23,476 bases of DNA from Clostridia bacterium (GCA_025997155.1 BNUF01000018.1:1-23476); one strand, 5' to 3'. Numbered from the stretch's first letter, positions 1-8,000 are shown. The notes: generated by a model not told the origin, from the letters alone. A program made the numbers and translations.

Positions 1-135
1 AGATGGCGCGTGGAACGCACATTTTCTTGGCTAAACCACTCGCGCCGCCTTTCCAAAGACTACGAGGTTAAAACAGCTTCCGAAAAAAATATGCTGATGA
101 TTTCTCATTTGCATACCTTGCTTAAACATCTATGA
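1..135 (+). pseudogene. IS5-type transposase, C-terminal fragment
   Basis: The window opens inside a reading frame that runs 44 codons to a TGA. The translation begins RWRVERTFSWLNHSRRLSKDY, the hallmark C-terminal motif of IS5-superfamily DDE transposases, in which the E of the RW.VERTF motif is the third catalytic acid. The stop lies only ten bases before a plausible IS right end (CAGGTTC, ending at 145) followed by TTA. That short distance is usual for these elements. The 5' part lies outside the window, so it is not known whether the element is intact. Family-level identification is firm; the IS subgroup is not. Confidence 0.85.
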
Positions 136-148
136 GAACAGGTTCTTA
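136..148 (+). mobile_element. Right end of the IS5-type element plus TTA target duplication
   Basis: The sequence GAACAGGTTC ends at 145 and is followed by TTA at 146-148. The same AACAGGTTC-TTA arrangement terminates the MITE-like element at 391-403. IS5-family groups commonly duplicate a three-base TNA target. The left end is outside the window, so the terminal assignment rests on similarity to the neighbouring MITE and on closeness to the transposase stop. Confidence 0.5.
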
Positions 149-221
149 CTTTCGTCAGCCGCCTGCAAAATCTATCTCTTGACGTAATAGAAAACATATA
201 TTTCGCCAACGAGATATACCT

Positions 222-252
222 AGGCAAGGGCGGCGAAAAAAACGCCTTGCCT
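222..252. other. Imperfect hairpin in the gap between IS end and MITE
   Basis: AGGCAAGG.CG pairs with CGCCTTGCCT (ten pairs, one bulged G) around an A-rich loop. No T-tract follows on either strand, so it is not called a terminator. Nothing else was recognised between 149 and 276. Confidence 0.3.
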
Positions 253-276
253 TGCAACACCACGCGCTAACCGCCC

Positions 277-403
277 TTAGAACCTGTTTAGTATCCCCAT
301 TGCACCGTCTTTTTGGCTAATTTTTCGCCCCGTCGGGGCTTCCTTGCGAGACGGAAAATTATCTCAAAAATCCGCCGCAAGCGGGATACTAAACAGGTTC
401 TTA
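277..403. mobile_element. MITE-like non-autonomous element related to the adjacent IS
   Basis: GAACCTGTTTAGTATCCC at 280-297 is repeated in perfect inverted orientation at 383-400. TTA flanks both sides (277-279 and 401-403), giving a 121-bp element with a three-base target duplication. The interior contains no credible gene and is itself palindromic: CCGTCT/AGACGG at 305-310 and 349-354, and GCCCC/GGGGC at 327-331 and 335-339. The whole element can therefore fold almost end to end. The outer AACAGGTTC end matches the end of the upstream IS5-type element, suggesting that transposase could mobilise it. A search for further copies in the genome would settle this. Confidence 0.7.
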
Positions 404-480
404 AACTTACCGCGTATATAGCGGAAATGGCGGGGGTGGTGTCCGCCCCGCTTTGCCCCCTCCCATATGCCTGAAACCTT

Positions 481-494
481 GTCATAAGTATGAC
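481..494. promoter_or_regulatory. Short palindrome, possible operator
   Basis: GTCATA-AG-TATGAC is a perfect 6-bp inverted repeat with a two-base spacer. It sits just before the hairpin cluster that leads into the reverse-transcriptase remnant. A binding role is only a guess. Nothing else was identified between 404 and 480. Confidence 0.25.
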
Positions 495-506
495 GGTCCG
501 CGCTTT

Positions 507-621
507 GGGGGTAAAGGAATCAAATCCCCTCTCGTCGGAAACGACTGGAAAACACATATCGGCGAAAACAAAGACGCGTAAAACGTTTTTTTGTTTTCGG
601 GAGACGGAAAAATCGTCTCCC
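507..621 (+). ncRNA. Run of four hairpins ahead of the reverse-transcriptase remnant
   Basis: Four stems lie end to end. GGGG/CCCC is at 507-510 and 526-529. GTCG-GAAA-CGAC, a GNRA tetraloop hairpin, is at 534-545. A 10-bp perfect stem CGAAAACAAA/TTTGTTTTCG is at 563-572 and 590-599. An 8-bp perfect stem GGGAGACG/CGTCTCCC is at 599-606 and 614-621; it shares base 599 with the previous stem. No T-tract follows the last hairpin, so it is not a standard terminator. The stretch ends about 40 bases before the RT fragment's start. A structured RNA next to a reverse transcriptase invites comparison with retrons or diversity-generating retroelements, but no known family was recognised and a transcript is inferred only. 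Confidence 0.35.
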
Positions 622-647
622 CTGTCCGATTTTGAAAGGAATTTATT

Positions 648-950
648 ATGTATGAAAACGATGTACGACTTTCAAAAATTATACAAGGCTCATCTGGCGG
701 CGCGGCGCGGAAAACAAGGCAAAGCAGATTAACCTGGCGCAAAATCTGCGCGTCCTGCAAGTCAAGCAAACGGAGGTTAAAAAGGCGAATGAAATCCTTG
801 CAAAAAGACTACAAAATCGGCACGATAGAGATGGACGGCGTAAAACGAAGTATTATGTCGACGCACGGGCATTTGATTCACGGACACACATACCGCCTAC
901 GCGCGAAAGTATATGGGAAAACCGCGTTTTCGCACTCATAAACCAGTAGA
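648..950 (+). pseudogene. Reverse transcriptase remnant (N-terminal region, frameshifted)
   Basis: A purine-rich ribosome-binding site (AAAGGAA, 636-642) precedes ATGs at 648 and 663. The frame containing the second ATG reads MYDFQKLYKAHLAARRGKQG and then stops at about 730. This resembles the N-terminal segment of the RNA-directed DNA polymerase family that includes DGR-type enzymes (F..LY.A...AR.GK). The next segment, INLAQNLRVLQ in another frame, matches the following conserved stretch (NL..NL..LQ). The bases in between appear to have been lost. Downstream pieces in two frames are only weakly reminiscent of the family, and no catalytic YxDD motif is present. The gene is therefore a short, dead fragment. 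Identification comes from remembered family motifs, not a search. Confidence 0.5.
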
Positions 951-960
951 GGACGCCGAA

Positions 961-1383
961 CTAACTCTTAAAGTCGCCCATATCCCACGCACCTCGTCGT
1001 ATAGGGTTCATCTTCTCGTCAAATTCAACGCCGCGACCGTCAAACTTGCCCCAAGAAAATTTGCCCGCGTAAATCCGTTTTTTGCCTTGCTCGTTCGTAT
1101 AGCGCAAAACTCCTAACCCGTGGGGCAGTATAGCCTCGGAATCTTCAAAAATGTTAGAACTGATAAATCCCAATTTTTCCCAACACCCGACATACTTCTC
1201 GTCCTTTTGAGTGTAAGAGAAACTTCCTCTACCTTTAGAATTTGACATTGCGTTCTCAGCCCCAAAATACGTATAAACACGTCTTCCTTTGTCGCTATCC
1301 TCAATGCCGACATTTTCCTGCTTACATCCGCGCAAAAACTCAACTTCTTCTTCCTCAAATTTCAACGCTTTTTCAGCCGCCAA
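961..1383 (-). pseudogene. MORN-repeat protein, probably 5'-truncated
   Basis: The frame encodes up to 140 residues. The C-terminal half contains MORN-like repeats: GRGSFSYTQKDEKYVGCWEK, then HGLGVLRYTNEQGKKRIYAG, then KFDGRGVEFDEK. MORN repeats form beta-hairpins and often mediate protein or membrane contacts; the function here is unknown. The first available start is a TTG at 1383 with no visible ribosome-binding site. An ATG at residue 46 would leave about 95 residues. At exactly this place the opposite strand begins to resemble an SLH domain, so I infer a recombination junction that removed the true 5' end. It could be intact if the TTG start is real, but I think this less likely. Confidence 0.55.
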
Positions 1384-3111
1384 TATACTTCAAGGGTTAA
1401 GCGAAGATGATATGGAGAAATCAGACTTTGAAGCCCCTATAACACGAATGGAAGTTGCAATAGCTTTGGCGACAAAATTGGGATTGAGACGTAAATTCAG
1501 ACTTGGATATATTCAACTATGAAATTGCACACCCGATAGAGGGGATTACTCCAACACCATATAACTCTATTTTGTTCTTAAACGAAAAAGGCATTATGGT
1601 AGGTGCAAACTCGTGCATATCAATATATGCGGACAACGGCGGCACAGATACTGGAACAACGACGACTGGCGATGAAACGACAGGCGGTACTGGTGGTGGC
1701 AGAAACGCGACAACTTCCATAGGCGGGGATAGCGGAACAAAAGTAACTTTGATTATTGCGGATAAGGATTCGTACAACAACGGATATCTTATGGGATTTA
1801 CTCCTGTTTCAGAGGGGAAATGGAGTAGTGGCGAGGCTTCGCAAGTGGGAAGATACCCTATATACTTTACTCATGGTATAGCTACTGAATTTACCGGAGC
1901 AAGCCAAGACGGAAGTGGAAAAGATACAAAAGATATTTCATCAATGTTGATTAAAGGTGGAGCAGCGGCTTACGATGTCGATAACGGGATATACGGAAAA
2001 ATAATATCCGCGTTCACGCTTGATTGGTGGGGTTCTATCGGAAGTGAGCAACAAATAGAACACGTGCTAGGGATTGAACTCTATGAGGATATTAAAGGAA
2101 ACGCTGAGAAAGAAGAAGCGAACAAAAAGACATTGGCAACATTGCTTAAAATTATGGCAACGGTACACCCCGAAATGTTGAGCGACAATCCCGACCTACA
2201 AAAGATTATTGATGGCACAGGTGGCGGAAATAAAGACTACATTTTCTTAATAGAGCCTCTTGTGCCTGTAAACTACGCCTCTGGCGGGAATAGTCTATTA
2301 TCAATACTTAACTATGCGTCAACCATTAAAGGTGAATCAGTTTCTGTTGATTCAGATTTCTACAAGACAATCAAAAAGATAAGTACAGGTAGAGACGGGT
2401 GGAAATGGATAAAATCTGTTTTGGTAGGTAGAATCGACCCCGATACAAAGAAACTCTCCGACCTCTGGACATCGGGTTCAGGCAACACCATAGCAAGCAA
2501 GATATACTACTCTGGTCCCGCCACAAGCGAAACATCTTCAATAGTATGAGGGCGACGGCGATAGTGCTAAAAAAAGAGCGACAAAAGGCGACAACAAGTG
2601 GGGGTTTGGCGTACTTTTCCTTGGGGATTATACCGCTGCGGGCGACGAAACGCTTCTCCAGCTACACATCTTAGACGTTGACCTTTCGGGCAAGAAAGCG
2701 GACACGACGCGGCTTGTATTGCGCGGAGATACGACAGACCAGAAGAATAGGGCGATGGCGAACGCGCAGGACGCGCCGATTAAATCTGCGGCGATATCAA
2801 ACGCAAAGACTGATTATGGTTCTTATTACGGCGCATTGCCGAGTGAACTTAAAGATTCGTCGTTTACGATACAAAGGAAACAGTTGCCGTCGCAACTCAC
2901 GAGCGACCTTTTGTCGGGCAAGCGCAAAAGCACGTCTGACGGTGATAAACTAGTTTTCGGCGGTATCTCGGATAGTTCGGGAGGATTGACAAACGGCGCG
3001 ATATCGGCGATTGCGGGGGAACGCACAGACATCAACATATTCCCGCAAAAGTCACATCTTTATATTATAATCTTACAGACACCAAATTTTTGGAGGTTAT
3101 GCCATGAATGA
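1372..3111 (+). pseudogene. SLH-linked surface protein, broken by two frameshifts
   Basis: Three frames join into one protein-like sequence. The first (to about 1505) has an SLH tail with ITRMEVAIALATKLGL. The frame then changes so that the expected FSDLDIFNYE continues in the next frame, which contains a second SLH-like piece (NSILFLNEKGIMVGAN) and a Gly/Thr-rich linker at about 1640-1720. A long unrecognised region follows, rich in acidic and aromatic residues, up to 2546. There an extra base creates TGA; the third frame continues smoothly as GDGDSAKKRATKGDNKWGFG to 3111. The start of the gene is missing at the junction near 1372-1383. The product would have been a cell-wall-associated protein with N-terminal SLH domains. 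Assembly errors could mimic both frameshifts, but the lost 5' end argues for real decay. Confidence 0.65.
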
Positions 3112-3373
3112 GCTTATGTCAGAGGATTTTGGAATGGCAGATAAGGCACGGTTTGACGTGTCGGAGAACTCGGACGGAGATTATGTCGGTTGTGGCGACT
3201 ACCGCGAATATCAACCCCGAAATCTGCTTGCCGTCAAATCCCTAAAAAGTGACATGGCGGACTATTCTGACGAAGATTGCGAAGACCTTGACGAATACTC
3301 CGAAAATGACAACGAGTATCAGAAAACCCAAACAATCCCTAAAACTGTTGATTCTGACTTTTTTAGGGATTAA
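3104..3373 (+). CDS. Small acidic hypothetical protein
   Basis: ATG at 3104 is preceded by TTGGAGG (3090-3096) at a good distance, so the start is credible. The 89-residue product is strongly acidic, with Asp/Glu-rich stretches in the second half (YSDEDCEDLDEYSENDNEY) and no signal peptide, membrane segment or known domain. Its start overlaps the last eight bases of the broken surface-protein gene, as in translational coupling. An 11-bp inverted repeat (3334-3344 / 3361-3371) spans its end and stop codon. I do not recognise the family. It may be a remnant of an accessory gene, but frame and ribosome-binding site are intact. Confidence 0.55.
   Translation: MNELMSEDFGMADKARFDVSENSDGDYVGCGDYREYQPRNLLAVKSLKSDMADYSDEDCEDLDEYSENDNEYQKTQTIPKTVDSDFFRD
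3237..3371. repeat. Three copies of an 11-mer, AATCCCTAAAA
   Basis: Direct copies lie at 3237-3247 and 3334-3344, with an inverted copy at 3361-3371 (TTTTAGGGATT). The first and third copies extend further: AATCCCTAAAAA then GT. The second and third form a perfect 11-bp stem with a 16-base loop around the end of the acidic-protein gene. The third lies 49 bases upstream of the strong promoter at 3421. They could be regulatory binding sites or a weak termination structure; no T-tract follows. Confidence 0.45.
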
Positions 3374-3420
3374 ACACGTTTGAATACTGAAATTTACGAA
3401 ACCATGAATAATTTTCGGAA

Positions 3421-3449
3421 TTGACAGACACAAAAGTGTATGATATTAT
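3421..3449 (+). promoter_or_regulatory. Near-consensus sigma-A promoter with extended -10
   Basis: TTGACA (3421-3426), a 17-base spacer, and TATTAT (3444-3449) preceded by TGA, which is an extended -10. The spacer carries a small inverted repeat, ACAC-AAAA-GTGT (3428-3439), which could be an operator. Transcription would start near 3456 and run into the BRCT gene. Confidence 0.75.
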
Positions 3450-3483
3450 AAAATGAGCAAAGTTAAGGGAGCGCGGGATTGGC

Positions 3484-4005
3484 GTGAGTATTGACGAGAA
3501 AAAAATTTATGTTTAAGTCTTTAATAATCGGCGAACTGCCGAATACGCCGCTTGACGCTTTCGGGATTAAAATAGGGGATGCGACAGAGGGCTTTTTGTG
3601 CAAAAAATTCGCGCAAGACGGCGAACTTATAACAGTTTTGCAGAACGCTGTTCCAAACGTGAAGAGCAGGAGCGGTTATTTGCCGTCGGTGGCGTTCCTC
3701 AGAACAATATCGCCGCGTTCGTAAGCTACGTTATTATAGGCAAAGGCGCGAAGAATACCAAAGCATACGCCGAAGCTAAAAGATACGAACAATACGGTGT
3801 GCTGTCGATAATTACAGAGAGTTTGTTCTTCGATATTCTGGACGGCAAAGCAAAGCATCCCGAACAACCGAAGCCTAACTCGAATATTAATCATATTGAG
3901 CCTACCATACAGACAGAAGATGATTTCTCACTTTCCAAATTGATGGAACAAAAACGAGCGGCATACGTCGCGTCAAAACGCTTAATTGCCGTCAACGAGG
4001 AATAA
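3484..4005 (+). pseudogene. BRCT-domain protein, frameshifted
   Basis: The C-terminal frame (to 4005) carries a recognisable BRCT core: EEQERLFAVGGVPQNNIAAF, then VSYVIIGKGAKNTKAYAEAK and YGVLSIITESLFFDIL. BRCT modules bind phosphopeptides or DNA and occur at the end of DNA-repair and exonuclease-type proteins. A 40-residue charged tail follows (KLMEQKRAAYVASKRL). The N-terminal half lies in another frame (3491-3724: FKSLIIGELPNTPLDAFGIK, then EGFLCKKFAQDGELITV), so a frameshift falls at about 3635-3665. The start is uncertain. GTG 3484 (MSIDEKKIYV) would need one more shift near 3513, while TTG 3491 or ATG 3509 would not. A strong promoter lies upstream. Either the gene is decaying or the assembly has base errors. 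Confidence 0.55.
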
Positions 4006-4023
4006 TTACCTCCTCGTTTCAAA

Positions 4024-4069
4024 CTAAAAGAAGAACGTCAGCTAACTATTGCTGGCATTCCTCTTTTAG
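4024..4069. other. Long hairpin after the BRCT gene
   Basis: CTAAAAGA.GAA.GTCAGC pairs with GCTGGC.TTC.TCTTTTAG (17 of 19 positions) around an eight-base loop. It starts 18 bases past the stop at 4005. No T-run follows the stem, so termination is possible but not canonical. Confidence 0.45.
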
Positions 4070-4127
4070 GCAGTCAGTTTCAAAAAAATTTTACTAATAT
4101 GGTCTCGCCACAATTAACCCCGAAACT

Positions 4128-4229
4128 ATGGACATTGCTTTTGCCTTGCAAACATTGCAGGATAACGGTATTGACTTAACGCTCGTTTTAGGAGCTACCC
4201 TAACTGGCGGTATCAAAAAAGCAATGTGA
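4128..4229 (+). other. Short ORF just upstream of the recombinase fragment
   Basis: ATG 4128 opens 33 codons reading MDIAFALQTLQDNGIDLTLV and onward to IKKAM, ending ATGTGA. The recombinase frame starts with the GTG inside that overlap (4226). There is no clear ribosome-binding site and no recognised family. It may be the tail of a protein once fused to, or coupled with, the recombinase. Confidence 0.3.
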
Positions 4230-4513
4230 CTTTTGGCGAAATCGCGGACAAGTACGTTGCAACTTTTGCGGCGAACGTTCTTTCTACAACGTCGGACGGG
4301 TATGGATATTGGCTTAATAAAGTTGCTGGCACGGAAATACAAGGCAAGCGGCTTAGGGAGTACAAAATTTGGGACATTAACAGGTCTGTTATGCAAGAAA
4401 TTTTTAACGGACTTAGCCGCTACGGTGAATCAGGGGTGCAAAAACGCCGTTTTTTGGCAAACAGCGTTTTTGAGTGTGCGTTAGACGACGGATTAATCGA
4501 AAAAAACCTATGA
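4226..4513 (+). pseudogene. Tyrosine recombinase, N-terminal core-binding domain only
   Basis: The 95-residue frame matches the SAM-like core-binding domain of phage-type integrases: FGEIADKYVATFAANVLSTT, then the conserved INRSVMQEIFNGLSRYGESG, and the closing helix ANSVFECALDDGLIEKN. In intact proteins the last motif reads LI.KNP and leads into the catalytic domain with its R..H.R..Y residues. Here the frame ends at LIEKNL. Restoring one C would give KNPMN and then a TAG, so the catalytic part is absent in any frame. It sits about 200 bases upstream of tRNA-Lys, a typical neighbourhood for integrated elements, so I read it as the remains of one. It cannot be active. Confidence 0.75.
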
Positions 4514-4602
4514 ATTAGTATGGGGATACTACTTATTTTTATGGTTATAATTCCCAAAAAATGAAAAATAAAAAAATTAAAAAAATTATTTAATTTTATG
4601 TA

Positions 4603-4631
4603 TTGACTTATTAACTTTTATAAGGTATACT
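4603..4631 (+). promoter_or_regulatory. Promoter of tRNA-Lys
   Basis: TTGACT (4603-4608), a 17-base spacer and TATACT (4626-4631) in very AT-rich DNA. Start would be near 4638, giving a leader of about 73 bases before the tRNA. The stretch 4514-4600 holds only AT-rich sequence and the palindrome TAGTAT-GGGG-ATACTA (4517-4532). Confidence 0.75.
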
Positions 4632-4710
4632 ATATAGGCAAATGGTTTTTGCATATTTTGCAGATTTTCTGCGAATATTTTGCGGTTTTTTATGGATATT
4701 TTAGTAACAG

Positions 4711-4783
4711 GCGTCTTTAGCTCAGTTGGTAGAGCAATTGACTCTTAATCAATGGGTCGGGGGTTCGAGCCCCCCAAGGCGTA
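4711..4783 (+). tRNA. tRNA-Lys (anticodon CTT)
   Basis: A complete cloverleaf of 73 bases. The acceptor GCGTCTT pairs with AAGGCGT (with G1-U72 and U4-G69 wobbles). The D-arm is GCTC/GAGC, the anticodon arm ATTGA-CTCTTAA-TCAAT with CTT at 4744-4746, and the T-arm GGGGG-TTCGAGC-CCCCC. The discriminator is A and CCA is not encoded. It reads AAG lysine codons. Confidence 0.95.
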
Positions 4784-4839
4784 TAAAAATTCAGTGGGTT
4801 TATGGAATTGTAGACTACAACTGCTTACGTATTTAACAC

Positions 4840-4950
4840 TATCCAAATCATCCCTATTATCTTCTAATTGACTTGATAGCGTTTGGGCATTGCCGCAGCG
4901 GCATTCGTATCTCTGTATGCCGCTGCTTGCAAGTCCTTTTTTTTTGCAAC
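4840..4950 (-). pseudogene. Possible zinc-ribbon transposase remnant
   Basis: The minus strand reads KKKGLASSGIQRYECRCGNA followed by QTLSSQ. This resembles the N-terminal zinc ribbon of IS-type transposases (K.G....G.QRY.C..CG...). The first Cys pair is incomplete and no catalytic domain follows. The similarity is short and may be chance, since the same bases form a strong hairpin. No other gene is seen between 4784 and 5020. Confidence 0.25.
4895..4945 (+). terminator. Candidate terminator downstream of tRNA-Lys
   Basis: GCAGCGGCAT (4895-4904) pairs perfectly with ATGCCGCTGC (4917-4926) around a 12-base loop. Nine T's follow at 4937-4945, ten bases past the stem. The gap is longer than ideal, so the call is tentative. 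Confidence 0.45.
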
Positions 4951-5041
4951 TTACATAATAATATTTTTTTAGCGGCACTAAACTTTTAATCGAATACTGC
5001 CGATAAAGGGACAAGACATTTTGTTAGGAGGAATTTTTTTG

Positions 5042-8000
5042 GTGAAAAAGGGATTTTTCAAGAAAACCATCGCCATGCTGTTGGCTATGGTTATGACGCT
5101 GCACATGACGCCTGTCGAGCTTTTCGCGCATATCGGCGGTAACGACAAAGACAAAGGCGCCTTGTCGGTTACTACGGCGTCAGGCGATATCGTCACCGCT
5201 GGCAGCGACTGGGACACGCGTTTCCCCTACGGGACTTTCGCGTTCAAGCAGAGCCAGGCGAAAATCGGCGAGGGCAAGCAGACCACGCTGTCGGTTTACA
5301 GGTTAGGCGGCACTCAAGGAAGCGCGGAGATTACGCTTGCTTATACTCCCGCTATCGCGGAAATGTCGGAAACGGAGACTTTATACATAAACGCGCTGTC
5401 CGCAGACGACGTTAAGATAAAAGTCGAAGACCCGCTTCCCATCGCGTGGTATCAGCCGCGCGGAAAGGCGGCGGCGCCTTTGGCCGCACCGAATTCGGTT
5501 ACTTTTCGGAGCAGTATAACTTCGGAGGGCAGTCGATTCAACGAGGAGAATTTCGAGGAAACTCCGGCAGGGGACACGGAAACGCCCGCCCCGACAGAGA
5601 CACCAGCAGAGACACCAACAGATACAACACCAGAAACTCCAACAGATACAACACCAGAGACTCCAACAGATACAACACCAGAAACTCCAACAGATACGAC
5701 ACCAGAGACACCAACAGATACGACACCAGAAACTCCAACAGATACAACACCAGAAAATCCAACAGATACGACACCAGAGACACCAACAGAGACACCAACA
5801 GACACAACACCAGAGACACCAACAGACACAACACCAGAAACTCCAACAGATACAACACCAGAAACTCCAACAGATACAACGCCAGAGCTACCAACAGATA
5901 TACCTATACCTGAGCCGCCAACGCTAGCTGAAGACGTGACTATCTCGGTAGTCGGCGGCGACGGCAAGCCCCTTATCGCGGACTCTTACCAATGGTATGT
6001 GTGGAACAGCGGCAGGTGGAATGTTGTGGAAGAAGCCACAACGAATTCTTTTGTCATTTCGAGCGACGATTTGAAGAACTACGATTTGCGCGTCGAATAC
6101 AAAATAGGAGACGCGACATACTGCACGAGCTCGTATCGCGGCACGGCATACGTTCCGCCGTCCGACGGCGTTTTGCCCACTCCTCCCGACGGCATAGAGC
6201 TGAATACGGAGACGACGTACTCGGAACTCGAATTAGACCCTAACGACAAATACGCGGGGTATTCTTTTACTATGCTTTTCGCGGACGGCGAATATGTCAA
6301 GGATATCCTGATTGACGCGCTTGACGACGACGAATCCGAGGCGGACGAGTTCGCCATGTTTACGATTGTTGACTGCGACGGCGGCGAACTTTTAAACACC
6401 GCGAACAAGTTCACTCTGCACGTCGTTGACGACGAGGACGCTTTGCCCGCGTCGATAGGGTTTGCGGAAAAAGAGGTTAAGGCGGACAAATCGGACGGTT
6501 CGGTGGTTTTGACCATTAAACGCGAGGGAAGCCTGACCGAAGTTCTTACCATAGATTACGAGACAGAAGACGGAACGGAAGACGGAACAAAAAGCGAAAC
6601 GGAAGACAATACGGAAGAAAAAACCGAAGACGAAACAGGAGATAAAACCGAAGACGTAACAGAAGACAATACCGAAGACGGAACAGAAGATAAAACGGAA
6701 GATAAAACGGAAGACAAAACAGAAGACAATACGAAAAACAAGACCGCCGCCAAAAAAGGCGTTGACTATCAAGAGACGAAAGGCACAGCGTCTTTCTTTC
6801 AGGGTGCGGAAGAGGTAAAAATCGAGATACCCCTGATTAACGACAAAATCGAGACCGCGGACTTGAAGAATTTCAAGGTCAAGCTTTCGAATCTTAAGGG
6901 CGACGGAAAACAAGAGGTTGCTTTGGGCGACCTTGAAGTGACCGTGAGCCTTTTCAACACGAACACGGCGAAAGACGACAACCTCGTCACGCGTCTAATC
7001 GACAAGGACGCGCAGGACGTGAGCGCGTTGGTCGGCGAGGCGGAAACACCTATCGCTCCGACAGACGTTCCCGTTGTGACGGGCGAAAACGTGGTAACGG
7101 ACGAGAACGACGGCATGGTGGGCGAAATCGTCGAAGAGTCGGTAATGACAAACCCCAGGTTGCGCCTGTTTGAGTATTCCAAAGCTCTAGTCTTCGGGCG
7201 TGAAAGAGGCTATAATGGCTGGAAGAGTTACGCGAATATAACAAAGACTAGACCATATAACTACGACGTTGAAAACGACGACACGTTAACGGGTACGGAT
7301 TTGTGGTCTGGAACAGACTGGATAGATCAGATATATACTGACGGCGGGACACGGTTGCATAAACAAGTACGGACATCTTACATGACGATGAGTATTAAGG
7401 ATATGGTAATTAAATACCGCGGTTTTGCCATGCTTCGCACTAAGGGGTGGAGGGGTTACCACGAAAGAAAAATTACCAACGCTTGGGCTGACGCAATGAC
7501 ACCGAGTATCACTATAAATAAACCAACAGGGCAAATAGGTTATTTTAAATATACCCAGAACAACAGCTGGCAAGAGAAAGACTTTCCTGCCCTAAATTTT
7601 GATTTGCCTACCTCAGGCACAACCAGCGATAATAGAATCGGGCAGTCAGGTACTATTAGATTGGATTTGAACCGCGACGAAGGCAACGATTTTCCCGAAG
7701 GGGCAGTCTACCTCTACGATACCTATCTTGGAAGACGTTATTTTGAGAATAAGGTAGGACTTAACCTTTATACCGCTAACGACAAAATTAACGACGGAAA
7801 ACTGGACGCGGAGGCCGCTAAATACGACGACCCGCAAAACGTGCTATACGCCAATGTAATCCCGAGAGTTAAGGTTTTGGAAAGCAGCGGCGGATATACG
7901 GAGGACGGCAAGATTTATGTCGGTTCAACGATTGAGGTGAAGCTTGAAACAACGTCAAACGCGTATAAGATAGCGGATAGCGGCGTGTTTTTAACGAACT

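Noticed and set aside
222..252. Terminator on the hairpin with an A-run
   Set aside because: The A/T run is in the loop rather than after the stem on either strand.
404..660. Possible DGR template or variable repeat upstream of the RT remnant
   Set aside because: No near-identical copy with adenine-specific differences was seen in the window, and no C-type-lectin-like variable protein is present.
3453..3494. 13-codon ORF MSKVKGARDWREY right after the strong promoter
   Set aside because: Its ATG lies before the expected transcription start, and there is no ribosome-binding site.
4517..4532. TAGTAT-GGGG-ATACTA palindrome after the recombinase fragment, sharing GGGATACTA with the MITE end
   Set aside because: Only nine bases match and the diagnostic CAGGTTC end is missing, so a second MITE or IS end is not supported.
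5446..5967. Long open frames on both strands over the Thr/Pro repeat
   Set aside because: They are by-products of a 24-base repeat that stays open in all frames; the low-complexity translations (NTRNSNRYNT, GVSGVVSVGVS) are not proteins.
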